The notes under the pieces: generated by a model
Databases searched by the model: none
What the model was told of the DNA's origin: nothing
The model's input: only the letters and a program-made list of their open reading frames with translations
Shown: piece after piece, positions 26,854-36,319 of the stretch
Position numbering within the stretch: position 1 is the stretch's first letter
Layout: each line of letters begins with the position of its first letter
Made by a program: the position numbers and the translations under genes
From: an uncultured Flavobacteriaceae bacterium
GTDB taxonomy: Bacteria > Bacteroidota > Bacteroidia > Flavobacteriales > Flavobacteriaceae
Length of the DNA stretch: 64,000 nt
Direction: 5' to 3'
NCBI GenBank assembly: GCA_947493175.1
Contig: CANLQD010000007.1
Span: 124,001 to 188,000, forward strand

Positions 26854-29610
26854 ATGAAAAATCCCGGTCTTTTTTTAGTATTTTTTTGCTTAACCCCGAT
26901 TTGGTTGGCCTCTCAGGAGCTGGTGCCCCCTATTTATAATTACGAAGTATCCGAGTACAATGCCGCTGGGAAAAACTGGGGGCTGGCCGTCAATGAATCG
27001 GGAGAGCTTTTTATGGCCAATAATATAGGCTTATTACACTACAATGGGGAAGAATGGATCTTGAACAGATTACCCAACAAAACTATTGTACGTTCCGTAG
27101 CCTATTTAGATGAAAAAGTTTTCACGGGTTCTTATGAAGAGTTTGGATACTGGACAAAAAATGATGTGGGCTTGCTTTCGTACACCTCTCTTACTCACCT
27201 GATCAAAGACCATGTGTTTACCAGTGAGGAATTTTGGGAGATTATCGCATTTGGGGAAACCATCATCTTTAGATCCTTTGCGGCAATCTACTTCTATAAA
27301 GATAATAAAATTACGTTTGTAGACCCCCCTTTTGTGGTGTCCGACATGGTTGTATTTGGAGAAGAACTCATTGTTGCGGGTGGCCAAAGTGGTATGTTCA
27401 AACTATCGGACAATCAATTGGTTCCTTTAGATGAACAACAGCTGCTAAAAGGCAAGACCGTAACCGATATGGCTGTCGTTGGAAATCAGCTGATTATCGG
27501 AACAAAACTAAATGGCTGCTATCGCTATGACCATACAGGCCTAACACCTTGGGAAACGGCCTTCAATGAAGATTTAAAACTTCATTTGCTCAATAAAATG
27601 CACTACCTCGGTGAAGGGAAAATAGTCTTTGGCACGATTAAAAATGGGATTTACTTATATGATACAGAACAAAAACAGCTACGAAATATCAATAGGGAAT
27701 CAGGACTCCAAAACAACACCGTACTTTCCCTAACGCAATTTCAAAACCAATTATGGATAGGGTTGGACAACGGTCTCGACCGTCTTCAGGTAAACACCCC
27801 TATCACCTATTATACCGACCAAAAAGGTATTTTAGGTACGGTATATGACATTTCTATTCATGACAGTATTCCATATCTTGGTAGTAATACAGGTATTTAC
27901 TACTTCAATGATAACCAATTGAATTTCATGAATGGCTCCCAAGGCCATGTATGGGATTTGAAACGAATCAACGGTGAACTCTTCGCGGGCCACAACACGG
28001 GCACTTTTAAAATAAGTGGCAACGAACTCCTTAAAATTTCCGATATCGCAGGGGGGTATCAATTGGTAGATGTACCTGAAAGCGAGACTACTTTTTTGCA
28101 GGGCACCTATACCGGACTCGCCAAATATGAAAGGCGACCAACCGGAGAATGGGATATTACCAGAGTAAGCGGCATCGGATTCCCCATAAAACAACTGTGC
28201 TTCGAAAACAAAACAACGGTTTGGGCAGCACATCCTTATAAAGGTCTTTTCCGATTTCAATTGAATGGGGAACTGAACGATATTCTTGAAGAAAAAGAAT
28301 TCGGAACCGATGTCATTGCCAATAATTACAACATACGCCTGTACAATATTAAAAATCAGATTATTATTCAGAGTGAAGGCATCTGGTATAAGTATGATCC
28401 CATCATAGATAAAATTGACCTATTTGAGCAGTTTAAACCCTATGAAAACAAAGATTTGATTTACACCGACGGTGCTTATTTCTGGTTTTTGAATGGCGAA
28501 GGCAGCAAAGAAATCATCTACACGGATTTGAAGGGTACAAGCCTGTCGATTTTTGAACCTGCCCTAAAACAAAGACTCGTCCCTGATGCCGAAAATATTT
28601 TTAAGCAGAACGATTCCATTTACTTACTTGCTTTGAGCGATGGGTTTGGTAGAATCGATGTTTCCCAGTTGCACCAGCAGTTAAACTCCTTTACCCTTCC
28701 TATTCCCAAACTAACTTATTTTAAAGATGACAAACAGCGTTATCCCGTCAATTCTTCCGTTTTTCGCATCCGGAACAGACGTTCACGGGAAATACAGCTA
28801 CAGGTAGCGGCACCGGGTCTAATAGGCCTTCGATATTTCTACGAACTCAATGGTCCTTCAGCGAAGTCGAGCTTTTCCCAAGAAGGCGCGATCACTTTTC
28901 AGAACATGCCCCATGGCACCTATCAAATTGATATCTCGACTGTAAATATCGATGGCAGAAAATCGGACCCATTGACCATAGAGTTCGAAATAGCGCCACC
29001 CTGGTATCTCTCGAAAGTAAGTATCGGCCTCTATTTCCTAGCTGTAGTAGGGGGTATTCTTTTGGTACGAGCTTATAACAAGCGAAAACTTAGGCGCAAA
29101 CATTTGAAGCTAGAAGAACGGCTACAACGCGAACAGGAAGAACGACTCGCAACAATGGAAAAGGAGAAGCTAGAGAAAGAAATCAGACAAAAACAAAAAG
29201 AGCTGGCACGCACTACCATGAATGTTGCTCGAAAAAATGAGCTGATCTTGGAACTCAAAGAAATGCTACTGCTTCATAAAAATGAATTCCGTGACAGACA
29301 ACGATATCGTTCCTTGACCAAAAAACTAGACAGTTCTATCAATGAGCAGGAAGACTGGAAGCACTTTGAAGTCAACTTCAAGGAACTTCATGAAGACTTT
29401 TTTGAAAATCTTCTACACCAATTTCCCAATCTGACCCCAAAAGACCTCAAGCTCTGCGCCTATTTAAAAATGAATCTTTCTACTAAAGAAATTGCTCCGT
29501 TAATGGGCATAACGATTCGAGGTGTAGAAATCAATCGATACCGCCTACGTAAGAAACTCGCTATGGATAGCTCTCAGAACCTATCAAATTTTTTGATAAA
29601 GTTCAATTAA
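26854..29610 (+). CDS. Transmembrane PUL regulator: Reg_prop beta-propeller, Y_Y_Y, coiled coil, LuxR-type HTH
   Basis: 918 residues. A signal peptide (to about ASQE) is followed by a long periplasmic beta-propeller with Reg_prop-like blades (about 25-610; for example RESGLQNNTVLSLTQFQNQLWIGLDNGL), a Y_Y_Y domain (about 640-710), one transmembrane helix (about 722-740), a highly charged coiled coil (about 745-800) and a C-terminal LuxR-like HTH (LTPKDLKLCAYLKMNLSTKEIAPLMGITIRGVEINRYRLRKKL). There is no histidine kinase or receiver domain, so the sensor and DNA-binding output are in one chain. The gene sits 241 bp upstream of susC in the same orientation, so it probably senses a periplasmic oligosaccharide and switches on the PUL. 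Confidence 0.9.
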   Translation: MKNPGLFLVFFCLTPIWLASQELVPPIYNYEVSEYNAAGKNWGLAVNESGELFMANNIGLLHYNGEEWILNRLPNKTIVRSVAYLDEKVFTGSYEEFGYWTKNDVGLLSYTSLTHLIKDHVFTSEEFWEIIAFGETIIFRSFAAIYFYKDNKITFVDPPFVVSDMVVFGEELIVAGGQSGMFKLSDNQLVPLDEQQLLKGKTVTDMAVVGNQLIIGTKLNGCYRYDHTGLTPWETAFNEDLKLHLLNKMHYLGEGKIVFGTIKNGIYLYDTEQKQLRNINRESGLQNNTVLSLTQFQNQLWIGLDNGLDRLQVNTPITYYTDQKGILGTVYDISIHDSIPYLGSNTGIYYFNDNQLNFMNGSQGHVWDLKRINGELFAGHNTGTFKISGNELLKISDIAGGYQLVDVPESETTFLQGTYTGLAKYERRPTGEWDITRVSGIGFPIKQLCFENKTTVWAAHPYKGLFRFQLNGELNDILEEKEFGTDVIANNYNIRLYNIKNQIIIQSEGIWYKYDPIIDKIDLFEQFKPYENKDLIYTDGAYFWFLNGEGSKEIIYTDLKGTSLSIFEPALKQRLVPDAENIFKQNDSIYLLALSDGFGRIDVSQLHQQLNSFTLPIPKLTYFKDDKQRYPVNSSVFRIRNRRSREIQLQVAAPGLIGLRYFYELNGPSAKSSFSQEGAITFQNMPHGTYQIDISTVNIDGRKSDPLTIEFEIAPPWYLSKVSIGLYFLAVVGGILLVRAYNKRKLRRKHLKLEERLQREQEERLATMEKEKLEKEIRQKQKELARTTMNVARKNELILELKEMLLLHKNEFRDRQRYRSLTKKLDSSINEQEDWKHFEVNFKELHEDFFENLLHQFPNLTPKDLKLCAYLKMNLSTKEIAPLMGITIRGVEINRYRLRKKLAMDSSQNLSNFLIKFN

Positions 29611-29851
29611 CAGCTTTCTTCTACATTTGAGACAAAGGCACGTCTTGTTTTATCAAAAACAAACTACATCATTACTACATCAGAATGTTAAAAATTTAAA
29701 ACTTTCTGATACTGCAACTACTGCAATTACCGTGTAGGCAGGCCTTTTCGATACAATCTTTCCTGATGTATTTTTTATGTAATTCTTCGCAACGGCACGG
29801 CTTTGTCATTTTACTAATTTGGCAATAATCTAACCCAATTAATGAACATAT

Positions 29852-32800
29852 ATGAAAATTAAAAACGTTCTATTGATAATTTCGTTTTTTTCGTTTCAGA
29901 TAGCCGTTTTTGCACAGGATATTACCGTGGCAGGATTGGTCACCGACATTACCGGAGCACCTTTACCGGGAGCATCGGTAGTTTTGAAGGGAACTACTAC
30001 AGGAACGGAAACTGATTTCGATGGGAATTATACCTTGGGCGATGTTCCATCGGATGGTGTGCTCATCGTAAGTTATATCGGATTTGAGACACAGGAAATT
30101 CCCGTGAACCAACAGACTACCATTAACATCACTTTACAGGAAGATACGCAATCCCTAGATGAGGTAGTGGTTGTTGGATATGGTACACAAAAGAAAGCCG
30201 ATTTGACCGGAGCCATCACCACGGTCAAGTCCGAGGATATTACGAAAACCCCCGCGGGTGCCCCGATGCAGTCCCTGCAAGGTAAGGTCGCCGGGCTCCA
30301 GGTGGTCACGAGCGGTGCTCCGGGTGCCGCCCCTACCATACGGGTTCGAGGTATCGGATCTTATGACAATAATATTAATGATGCTTTTGACCCCTCTACA
30401 CCTTTGTACATTGTTGACGGGGCCTTCTATGACGACATTGATTTTTTGAACAATGAGGACATCGAGACCATTTCGGTATTAAAAGATGCCTCGGCCTCTG
30501 CCATTTATGGGGTAAGGGCGGCAAACGGTGTGGTTATTATTGAGACCAAATCAGGAAAAATCAATCAAAAAGCGCAAATCACCTATGATGGCTATCAAGG
30601 TGTGCAAATAGCCCAAAATGTGGTACGGCTGTCCAATTCGGAACAGTTTGCCACCATCGCCAGGGAATCGGGTTCGGAGGCAGAAGCACAGTTCATCGAA
30701 AATGCCATACAACGTTATGGGCGCAGCAGGGTCAATCCCAACATACCCGCCGTAAATACAGATTGGTACGATCTTATATTACGCCATGCACAAATTCAAA
30801 ACCATAGTTTGAGTGCGACTGGCGGAACGGAAACTTCTACCTATTCCCTCGGGGTCAACTATTTTGAACAAGAAGGGGTGCTTCGAATGAAGAATGATTT
30901 TGAGCGGTTCAACATCAGGGGGAAGTTGAATGTGGACCTGAGCGATCGACTACAGGCTGGGATTTCAACTCTTTTTAGCAATGCGACCCGTTTTCGCCCA
31001 GAGGAAGCCGCCTTTGCCTCGGCCTATTCCGCAGTGCCGGTAATGCCCGTGTTAGACCCTTCCAAAACAGATGCCTTTCCAAGGCCCTATGCCAACGCGC
31101 AAGACTTAGGGTATAGGGGACCACAAAACCCTTTTCCGATCATGGAGAATACCGAAAACCGCGACAGGATACGAAATTCCCTAATATCCTTGGACCTTAG
31201 CTATCAAGTAATCCCAGAAAAATTGACCTTCAAGACCGCCTATTATCACAACTTTGAAACTACCGAGACTAGGGAACTTCGGTTTCCGTATTTCTTCGGA
31301 CCCGGAAATGCCTTTAGGGAAAATGCGGAGTTGATCAAAAGGAACGAAACATTTTCAGAGCAGACATGGGACAATACCCTCACCTATAACGATAGTTTTG
31401 GAAAACATAATCTCACTGTTCTGGCCGGTACCGCTTTCAGGGATTTGTCTTTTGAACAACTGGAAATAAAAGGTCTCAATTTCCCAACAGGACCAGGAAT
31501 CGGGGATGAAGCTTATTTTTTGGATTTAGCGCAAACGATTGTTGATGTAGAAAACAACAGCAGGGTTACCGGAGACGATGGAAGACGTGAATATTTCCTC
31601 TCTTACTTTGGCCGTGTCACCTATAACTACGACAATAAATACCTGTTGTATGGCACCTTCCGGGCAGATGGAACCAGCAAATACCAGGAAACATGGGGAT
31701 ATTTCCCGGCTTTCGGAGCGGGTTGGGTGGTTTCCCAAGAACCCTTTATGGAGAACAATGGTATTTTCGATTTTCTAAAACTAAGAGCCAGTTGGGGAGA
31801 ATTGGGGAACGCCAATGTCGCCGCGAGTGAAGGGGATATTACCTCGGAAGAGGTACTCGCCAATTTCGGTGACATCCCTTTTTCAGGAACGGTAACGAGT
31901 AGTGATTTTGTCGCGTTGCGGTGGGAGCGGACCGCGGAGACCAATTTTGGCCTTTCGGCACGATTGTTCGACAATCAACTTTCCATCGAATCGGATTATT
32001 TTATCAGGGATACAGAGGATGCGGTAATTCCGGTTTCCAGACTTTTAGTAGCGGGAGAACTACGGCAGAACGTTGGAGGCATACGAAATTCAGGTTTTGA
32101 ACTGGCATTGAACTGGAACAAACAGGTGTCCCCAAATTTCAGTTATACCATCGGTGGAAATATCGCCACTCTAAAAAACGAGGTCTTGGATTTGAACGAC
32201 CAAGAAAATCTACTTACCGGTGGGGATACGGCGCAACGATCCATCGTTGGGCGATCCATCAACCACTTTTTCGGACTTGAGGTAGACGGGGTGTACCAAA
32301 CCCCAGAAGAGATTCAATCCGACCCCGCGGCTGTTGCCGCAATTGCTGATGGACGCACTATAGAACCAGGGGACTTACGATTTGTAGATCATAACGGGGA
32401 TGGACTGATCAATGCGCAAGACCGGGTAGACCTTGGGTCGTATTTACCTTCTTATACCTTTGGTTTCAACTTGGGTATCAATTACAAGGCCTTTGACTTT
32501 TCAATGAACATCATAGGACAAGGAGGCAATGTTATTGCAAATATGAGACGCTTTGCCATACGGCAAACGCCTGACCCCAATATTGATCGGGATTTCGCCC
32601 TAAATCGATGGACCGGTCCGGGAAGCACCAATAGCTACCCCTCTGCTCGGGGAATAAAAAACTCTTGGAGTAATGAATTCTTGAACAGTTTTTTTGTGGA
32701 AGACGGTGATTTTATACGACTACAGAACGTGACCCTAGGCTACACCTTACCTGATTTGACCGGAAAATTTGCCCCAAAGATTCGACTGTATCTCACTGCG

Positions 32801-32920
32801 GAACGGCCGCTTACCTTATTTGATTACAATGGTTTTTCACCAGAGGTCGGAAACGGGAGGGACCAACAAACGTATCCCATAGCCGGCGTATACACTTTCG
32901 GAATGAACATTAAAATTTAA
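29852..32920 (+). CDS. SusC-like TonB-dependent outer-membrane transporter
   Basis: 1022 residues. The signal peptide ends VFAQ. A carboxypeptidase-D-like regulatory domain follows (about 27-105; GLVTDITGAPLPGASVVLKGTTTGTETDFDGNY), then the SusC signature region EVVVVGYGTQKKADLTGAI, the plug (SVLKDASASAIYGVRAANGVVIIETKSG) and a 22-strand barrel ending with an aromatic-type terminal strand (YTFGMNIKI). It imports oligosaccharides with energy from TonB, working with the SusD lipoprotein encoded 10 bp downstream. The 241-bp leader region before it presumably carries the PUL promoter; I could not fix a perfect -7/-33 pair. Confidence 0.96.
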   Translation: MKIKNVLLIISFFSFQIAVFAQDITVAGLVTDITGAPLPGASVVLKGTTTGTETDFDGNYTLGDVPSDGVLIVSYIGFETQEIPVNQQTTINITLQEDTQSLDEVVVVGYGTQKKADLTGAITTVKSEDITKTPAGAPMQSLQGKVAGLQVVTSGAPGAAPTIRVRGIGSYDNNINDAFDPSTPLYIVDGAFYDDIDFLNNEDIETISVLKDASASAIYGVRAANGVVIIETKSGKINQKAQITYDGYQGVQIAQNVVRLSNSEQFATIARESGSEAEAQFIENAIQRYGRSRVNPNIPAVNTDWYDLILRHAQIQNHSLSATGGTETSTYSLGVNYFEQEGVLRMKNDFERFNIRGKLNVDLSDRLQAGISTLFSNATRFRPEEAAFASAYSAVPVMPVLDPSKTDAFPRPYANAQDLGYRGPQNPFPIMENTENRDRIRNSLISLDLSYQVIPEKLTFKTAYYHNFETTETRELRFPYFFGPGNAFRENAELIKRNETFSEQTWDNTLTYNDSFGKHNLTVLAGTAFRDLSFEQLEIKGLNFPTGPGIGDEAYFLDLAQTIVDVENNSRVTGDDGRREYFLSYFGRVTYNYDNKYLLYGTFRADGTSKYQETWGYFPAFGAGWVVSQEPFMENNGIFDFLKLRASWGELGNANVAASEGDITSEEVLANFGDIPFSGTVTSSDFVALRWERTAETNFGLSARLFDNQLSIESDYFIRDTEDAVIPVSRLLVAGELRQNVGGIRNSGFELALNWNKQVSPNFSYTIGGNIATLKNEVLDLNDQENLLTGGDTAQRSIVGRSINHFFGLEVDGVYQTPEEIQSDPAAVAAIADGRTIEPGDLRFVDHNGDGLINAQDRVDLGSYLPSYTFGFNLGINYKAFDFSMNIIGQGGNVIANMRRFAIRQTPDPNIDRDFALNRWTGPGSTNSYPSARGIKNSWSNEFLNSFFVEDGDFIRLQNVTLGYTLPDLTGKFAPKIRLYLTAERPLTLFDYNGFSPEVGNGRDQQTYPIAGVYTFGMNIKI

Positions 32921-32930
32921 AGAAAAAGCT

Positions 32931-34484
32931 ATGACATATTTAAAAATGAACAGAGTATCGCTGTTTTTGGTGCTGGCAGGAATACTTCTTGGAGCTTGTT
33001 CGGAACAATTGGACCAACCCCAGCTAAACAAGGATTTTAGTGGAGGGGCCGATTTTTCCCAGACCGAGGATATGATTTTCTCCCTTATCGGAATCTATCG
33101 CGAGGTCAACAATCGGGGTTGGGAACAGCCTTTGGTCGTCGCTACCCGAGGAGACGATGTAAACGCCGCCGGGGATCAACAAGGACTTATCAACCAAGAT
33201 CGCTACGTTTACGACAACTCCTTTTTTGGCTCGCGAACGTTATGGGAGACCTACTATACCGATATCATCACCGCCCATACAGGTATGGAACAAATTGAAA
33301 GGTATCAGGAGTTTGCAGATGACGCAGGAATTGCATTGGGCAACCAGTACATTGCCGAAGCCAAGGTTTTAAGGGCATTGTTATTGTTTCAACTTTCCCA
33401 GGTGTACGGAGATGTATTTATACCCGAATCTTCCGATTTAAGCGCTTTTGAAAATATCACGGAAGTCCCCACAAAGGATGAGGTAATGCAACACATTTCC
33501 AGTCAAATGGACGAGGCCATTCCGCTCTTGCCCGATTTACGCCCCAATGAACGAACCGACCTCCCCGGAGGCGTTACGCGGTACACGGCACTAATGCTCA
33601 AAGCGGTGGCGAATCAAGAGCTGGAAAACTACCAGGCCGTTGCCAATGCCACGGGCCAAATCATCAATTCGGGCAAGTTCAGTCTCTTCGACGATTTCTA
33701 TGAATTGTTCAAGACGCCTGGCAAGTTAAGTGATGAAAGCCTGTTCGAGTTTCAATATTCGGATTTCGGTCAAGGCGAGGGAGATCGTGTAGGCCACCTG
33801 TACAACCCGTATGGTCCGCAAGCTTGGGAGCCCGCAGTTGCCGGTGCCAGTAATGGCTGGGGCTTTTTTGAACCTACGCTGAAATTCGTGGAATTTATGC
33901 TGGATAGGGAGGAAAATGTACGCTTGGAGACTTCCGTATTCTTTAGTGAAAGAGGGATTGATAGCCTAGTGGCCACAACACCCTATACCGAAGCTACGTT
34001 GCCGGCCATTGTTTCCCCGACAACTAGGGATGGTGATACGAACACGGCCAGTGTACGGTCTATATTCTCAAGCGGAAAGCACTATATGCCCACCAATCAG
34101 TTAATTCCAGGTAGAACGGCCTATGGAAGCAACAAAAACTACATTGTTTTTAGATACGCGGAAACCTTATTAATGCACGCGGAAGCTTTGGTACAAGGAG
34201 CATCCGGTTCTAGCCTCACTGCCGATGAAGCAGTGAACCTGGTTAGGGAACGTGCCGGCATGCCCCCCCTATCCGGCGTTACGCTAGATGACATAGTAGA
34301 CGAAAAATATGCCGAACTGGCCATGGAATGGGGCAAACGATTCTTTGATATGGTACGACTGGGCAGAAATGAAGAATTGAGCTACGGGGGAAGGACATTT
34401 ACCCAAGACCGAGCCTTTGTAACCTACCACCAAGAACAGCTAGATGAATTCCCTATTTTGAACGATATCGTAAATAACAGATAA
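32931..34484 (+). CDS. SusD/RagB-family glycan-binding lipoprotein
   Basis: 517 residues. The lipobox is ILLGAC (Cys23 from this start, or Cys18 if translation begins at the ATG at 32946). TPR-like helices are spread along the chain (YIAEAKVLRALLLFQLSQVYGDVFI), and the classic SusD C-terminus is present (NLVRERAGMPPLSGVTLDDIVDEKYAELAMEWGKRFFDMVRLG). It caps the SusC barrel on the outer surface and delivers the ligand. Co-transcribed with susC and the LamG gene. Confidence 0.96.
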   Translation: MTYLKMNRVSLFLVLAGILLGACSEQLDQPQLNKDFSGGADFSQTEDMIFSLIGIYREVNNRGWEQPLVVATRGDDVNAAGDQQGLINQDRYVYDNSFFGSRTLWETYYTDIITAHTGMEQIERYQEFADDAGIALGNQYIAEAKVLRALLLFQLSQVYGDVFIPESSDLSAFENITEVPTKDEVMQHISSQMDEAIPLLPDLRPNERTDLPGGVTRYTALMLKAVANQELENYQAVANATGQIINSGKFSLFDDFYELFKTPGKLSDESLFEFQYSDFGQGEGDRVGHLYNPYGPQAWEPAVAGASNGWGFFEPTLKFVEFMLDREENVRLETSVFFSERGIDSLVATTPYTEATLPAIVSPTTRDGDTNTASVRSIFSSGKHYMPTNQLIPGRTAYGSNKNYIVFRYAETLLMHAEALVQGASGSSLTADEAVNLVRERAGMPPLSGVTLDDIVDEKYAELAMEWGKRFFDMVRLGRNEELSYGGRTFTQDRAFVTYHQEQLDEFPILNDIVNNR

Positions 34485-34498
34485 AAATTGTTGAAAAG

Positions 34499-36277
34499 AT
34501 GAAAAGATTAAGATATGCTATTGCAAGCCTGATTGCCGTAGTGCTTTTTTATACCTGCGACCAAGGAATAGACGGTATTACGGCGGTAGATCCCGGACCG
34601 GACGCCACAGCACCCCAAATAATCATCAATTCTCCGGCCGACGGACTATCCCTAAAAGTAAATGAGGAACTAACCAGTGTGCCTATCAACTTTGAGGCAT
34701 CCGATGATATTGAATTGGGCACGGTAAAGGTCTTCATGGATGGTACTGAAATTGCCAGTTACAACAGTTTTAAGGATTACCGTCGATTCATTGTAGATGA
34801 TTTGGTTTATGGGGGAATAGACGATGGAACACATGAATTTTCGGTTTCGGCAACAGATATAGACGGCAAGTCTACCACTGCCATGACCACCTTTGAAAAA
34901 GAACCTGCTTATATTCCGAAGTATGCAGGTGAGATCTTGTACGTTCCTTTTGATGGTGACTATACCGACTTGATAAGTTTTGAAAAAGCAACGATCGAAG
35001 GATCTCCAGGTTTTACCGATGACAATGTAAATGGTACGGGTGCCTATGCAGGTGCCGCAGATTCCTATTTGACCTTTTCTTCCGATCGATTTAAAAATGC
35101 GGCCTTCAGTGCCATATTCTGGATGAAGATAAATGCAGTTCCCGATAGAGCCGGTGTTTTGGTCATGGGCCCACCGCTAAATGCGACAGGCGGTAACGAC
35201 CTGACCAAGGGTTTTCGTTTTTTCAGGGAAAATGCGGGAGGCAACCAGCGGTTTAAACTAAACGTAGGTTCGGGAGACTCCGGGAGTTGGTTCGATGGTG
35301 GGGAAGCTGCCGATGTAGACCCAGCCGACGACGACTGGGTACATATGGCCTTTACGATTTCCACTACCGAAGCGGTTGTATATATCAATGGCCAAATAGT
35401 AAGTCAGGGCCTTTTGGAGGGGGTAGATTGGACCGATTGTAACGTGCTTTCCATTATGTCCGGGGCTCCGAACTTCACCGGATGGAACCACTGGTCCGAT
35501 GAAAGTTTCATGGATGAGCTTCGTATATTCGATAGGGCCTTGGCCCAAGAGGAAGTGCTTGGCATCATGCAAGATGATTCAGGAATGGGACCACCGCTCT
35601 ACGACGCGACCTTTGATGGCGAAATGTTTTACATGCCTTTTGATGCGGACTATAAAAACCTTTTTACCGATACCGAGGCTTCGATAGTCGGCACTACCGG
35701 CTTTGCAGGTGAAAGCGCGGCAGGTACCGACGCCTATGCGGGAGCGGCGGATTCCTATTTGACCTTCCCTACAAACGGCCTTACCACCGACGAGTTCAGT
35801 GCTACCATGTGGTATAAAATAAATGCAGATCCAGACCGTGCAGGAATTCTGGTCATGGGTCCCCCTATGATCAACGGCGGTGTTGACAACGACCTTACCA
35901 AAGGTTTTCGTTTCTTCCGGGAAGATGCCGGGGGGCAGCAACGCTTTAAATTAAATGTAGGTTCGGGTGATGCAGGTAGTTGGTTCGATGGCGGTGAAGC
36001 CGCCGATGTGAATCCTACCACCGATCAATGGATTCATTTGGCCTTTACCATATCGGGTACAGAAGCCGTCGTCTATATAGATGGGGAAGTAGTTGCACAA
36101 GGTGCTTTTACCGGAGTGGATTGGACCGATTGCAATGTGCTCTCGATCATGTCGGGCGCACCAAATTTCACACAGTGGAACCATTGGTCCGACCACAGTT
36201 TCATAGACGAATTGCGCCTGTATGACAAGGCTTTGGCGCAAGAAGAAATACAGGCGGTCAGGAATCTCGATCTGTAA
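34499..36277 (+). CDS. Surface glycan-binding-type lipoprotein with Ig-like domain and two tandem LamG domains
   Basis: 592 residues. The lipobox is LFYTC (Cys20). Residues about 35-130 form an Ig-like domain (APQIIINSPADG...DDIELGTVKVFMDG). Two LamG/concanavalin-type jelly rolls follow, at about 145-358 and 375-588. They are very similar to each other (shared AYAGAADSYLTF, RAGVLVMGPP or RAGILVMGPP, FNVGSGD-like and GVDWTDCNVLSIMSGAPNF stretches) and end in LAQEEV/LAQEEI. Position directly after SusD suggests the surface glycan-binding role of SusE/F-like proteins. No catalytic residues are apparent. Two binding sites could give avidity for a chain. Confidence 0.85.
   Translation: MKRLRYAIASLIAVVLFYTCDQGIDGITAVDPGPDATAPQIIINSPADGLSLKVNEELTSVPINFEASDDIELGTVKVFMDGTEIASYNSFKDYRRFIVDDLVYGGIDDGTHEFSVSATDIDGKSTTAMTTFEKEPAYIPKYAGEILYVPFDGDYTDLISFEKATIEGSPGFTDDNVNGTGAYAGAADSYLTFSSDRFKNAAFSAIFWMKINAVPDRAGVLVMGPPLNATGGNDLTKGFRFFRENAGGNQRFKLNVGSGDSGSWFDGGEAADVDPADDDWVHMAFTISTTEAVVYINGQIVSQGLLEGVDWTDCNVLSIMSGAPNFTGWNHWSDESFMDELRIFDRALAQEEVLGIMQDDSGMGPPLYDATFDGEMFYMPFDADYKNLFTDTEASIVGTTGFAGESAAGTDAYAGAADSYLTFPTNGLTTDEFSATMWYKINADPDRAGILVMGPPMINGGVDNDLTKGFRFFREDAGGQQRFKLNVGSGDAGSWFDGGEAADVNPTTDQWIHLAFTISGTEAVVYIDGEVVAQGAFTGVDWTDCNVLSIMSGAPNFTQWNHWSDHSFIDELRLYDKALAQEEIQAVRNLDL
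34931..36262 (+). repeat. Internal duplication of a LamG-coding unit
   Basis: Units 34931-35572 and 35621-36262 encode the two LamG domains. Unit length is the same (about 642 bp), with a 690-bp period and long stretches of identical protein sequence, pointing to a relatively recent in-gene duplication. The substitutions concentrate in the first about 40 residues of each unit (DYTDLISFEKATIEG versus DYKNLFTDTEASIVG). Confidence 0.8.
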
Positions 36278-36319
36278 AGAAAATAGTTAGTTTGAGTTGA
36301 GTTAGTTTAGTTAATTTTT

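Noticed and set aside
36281..36319. TTAGTT/GAGTT imperfect short repeats before the first GH144-type gene
   Set aside because: Too short and degenerate to call a tandem array or regulatory site.
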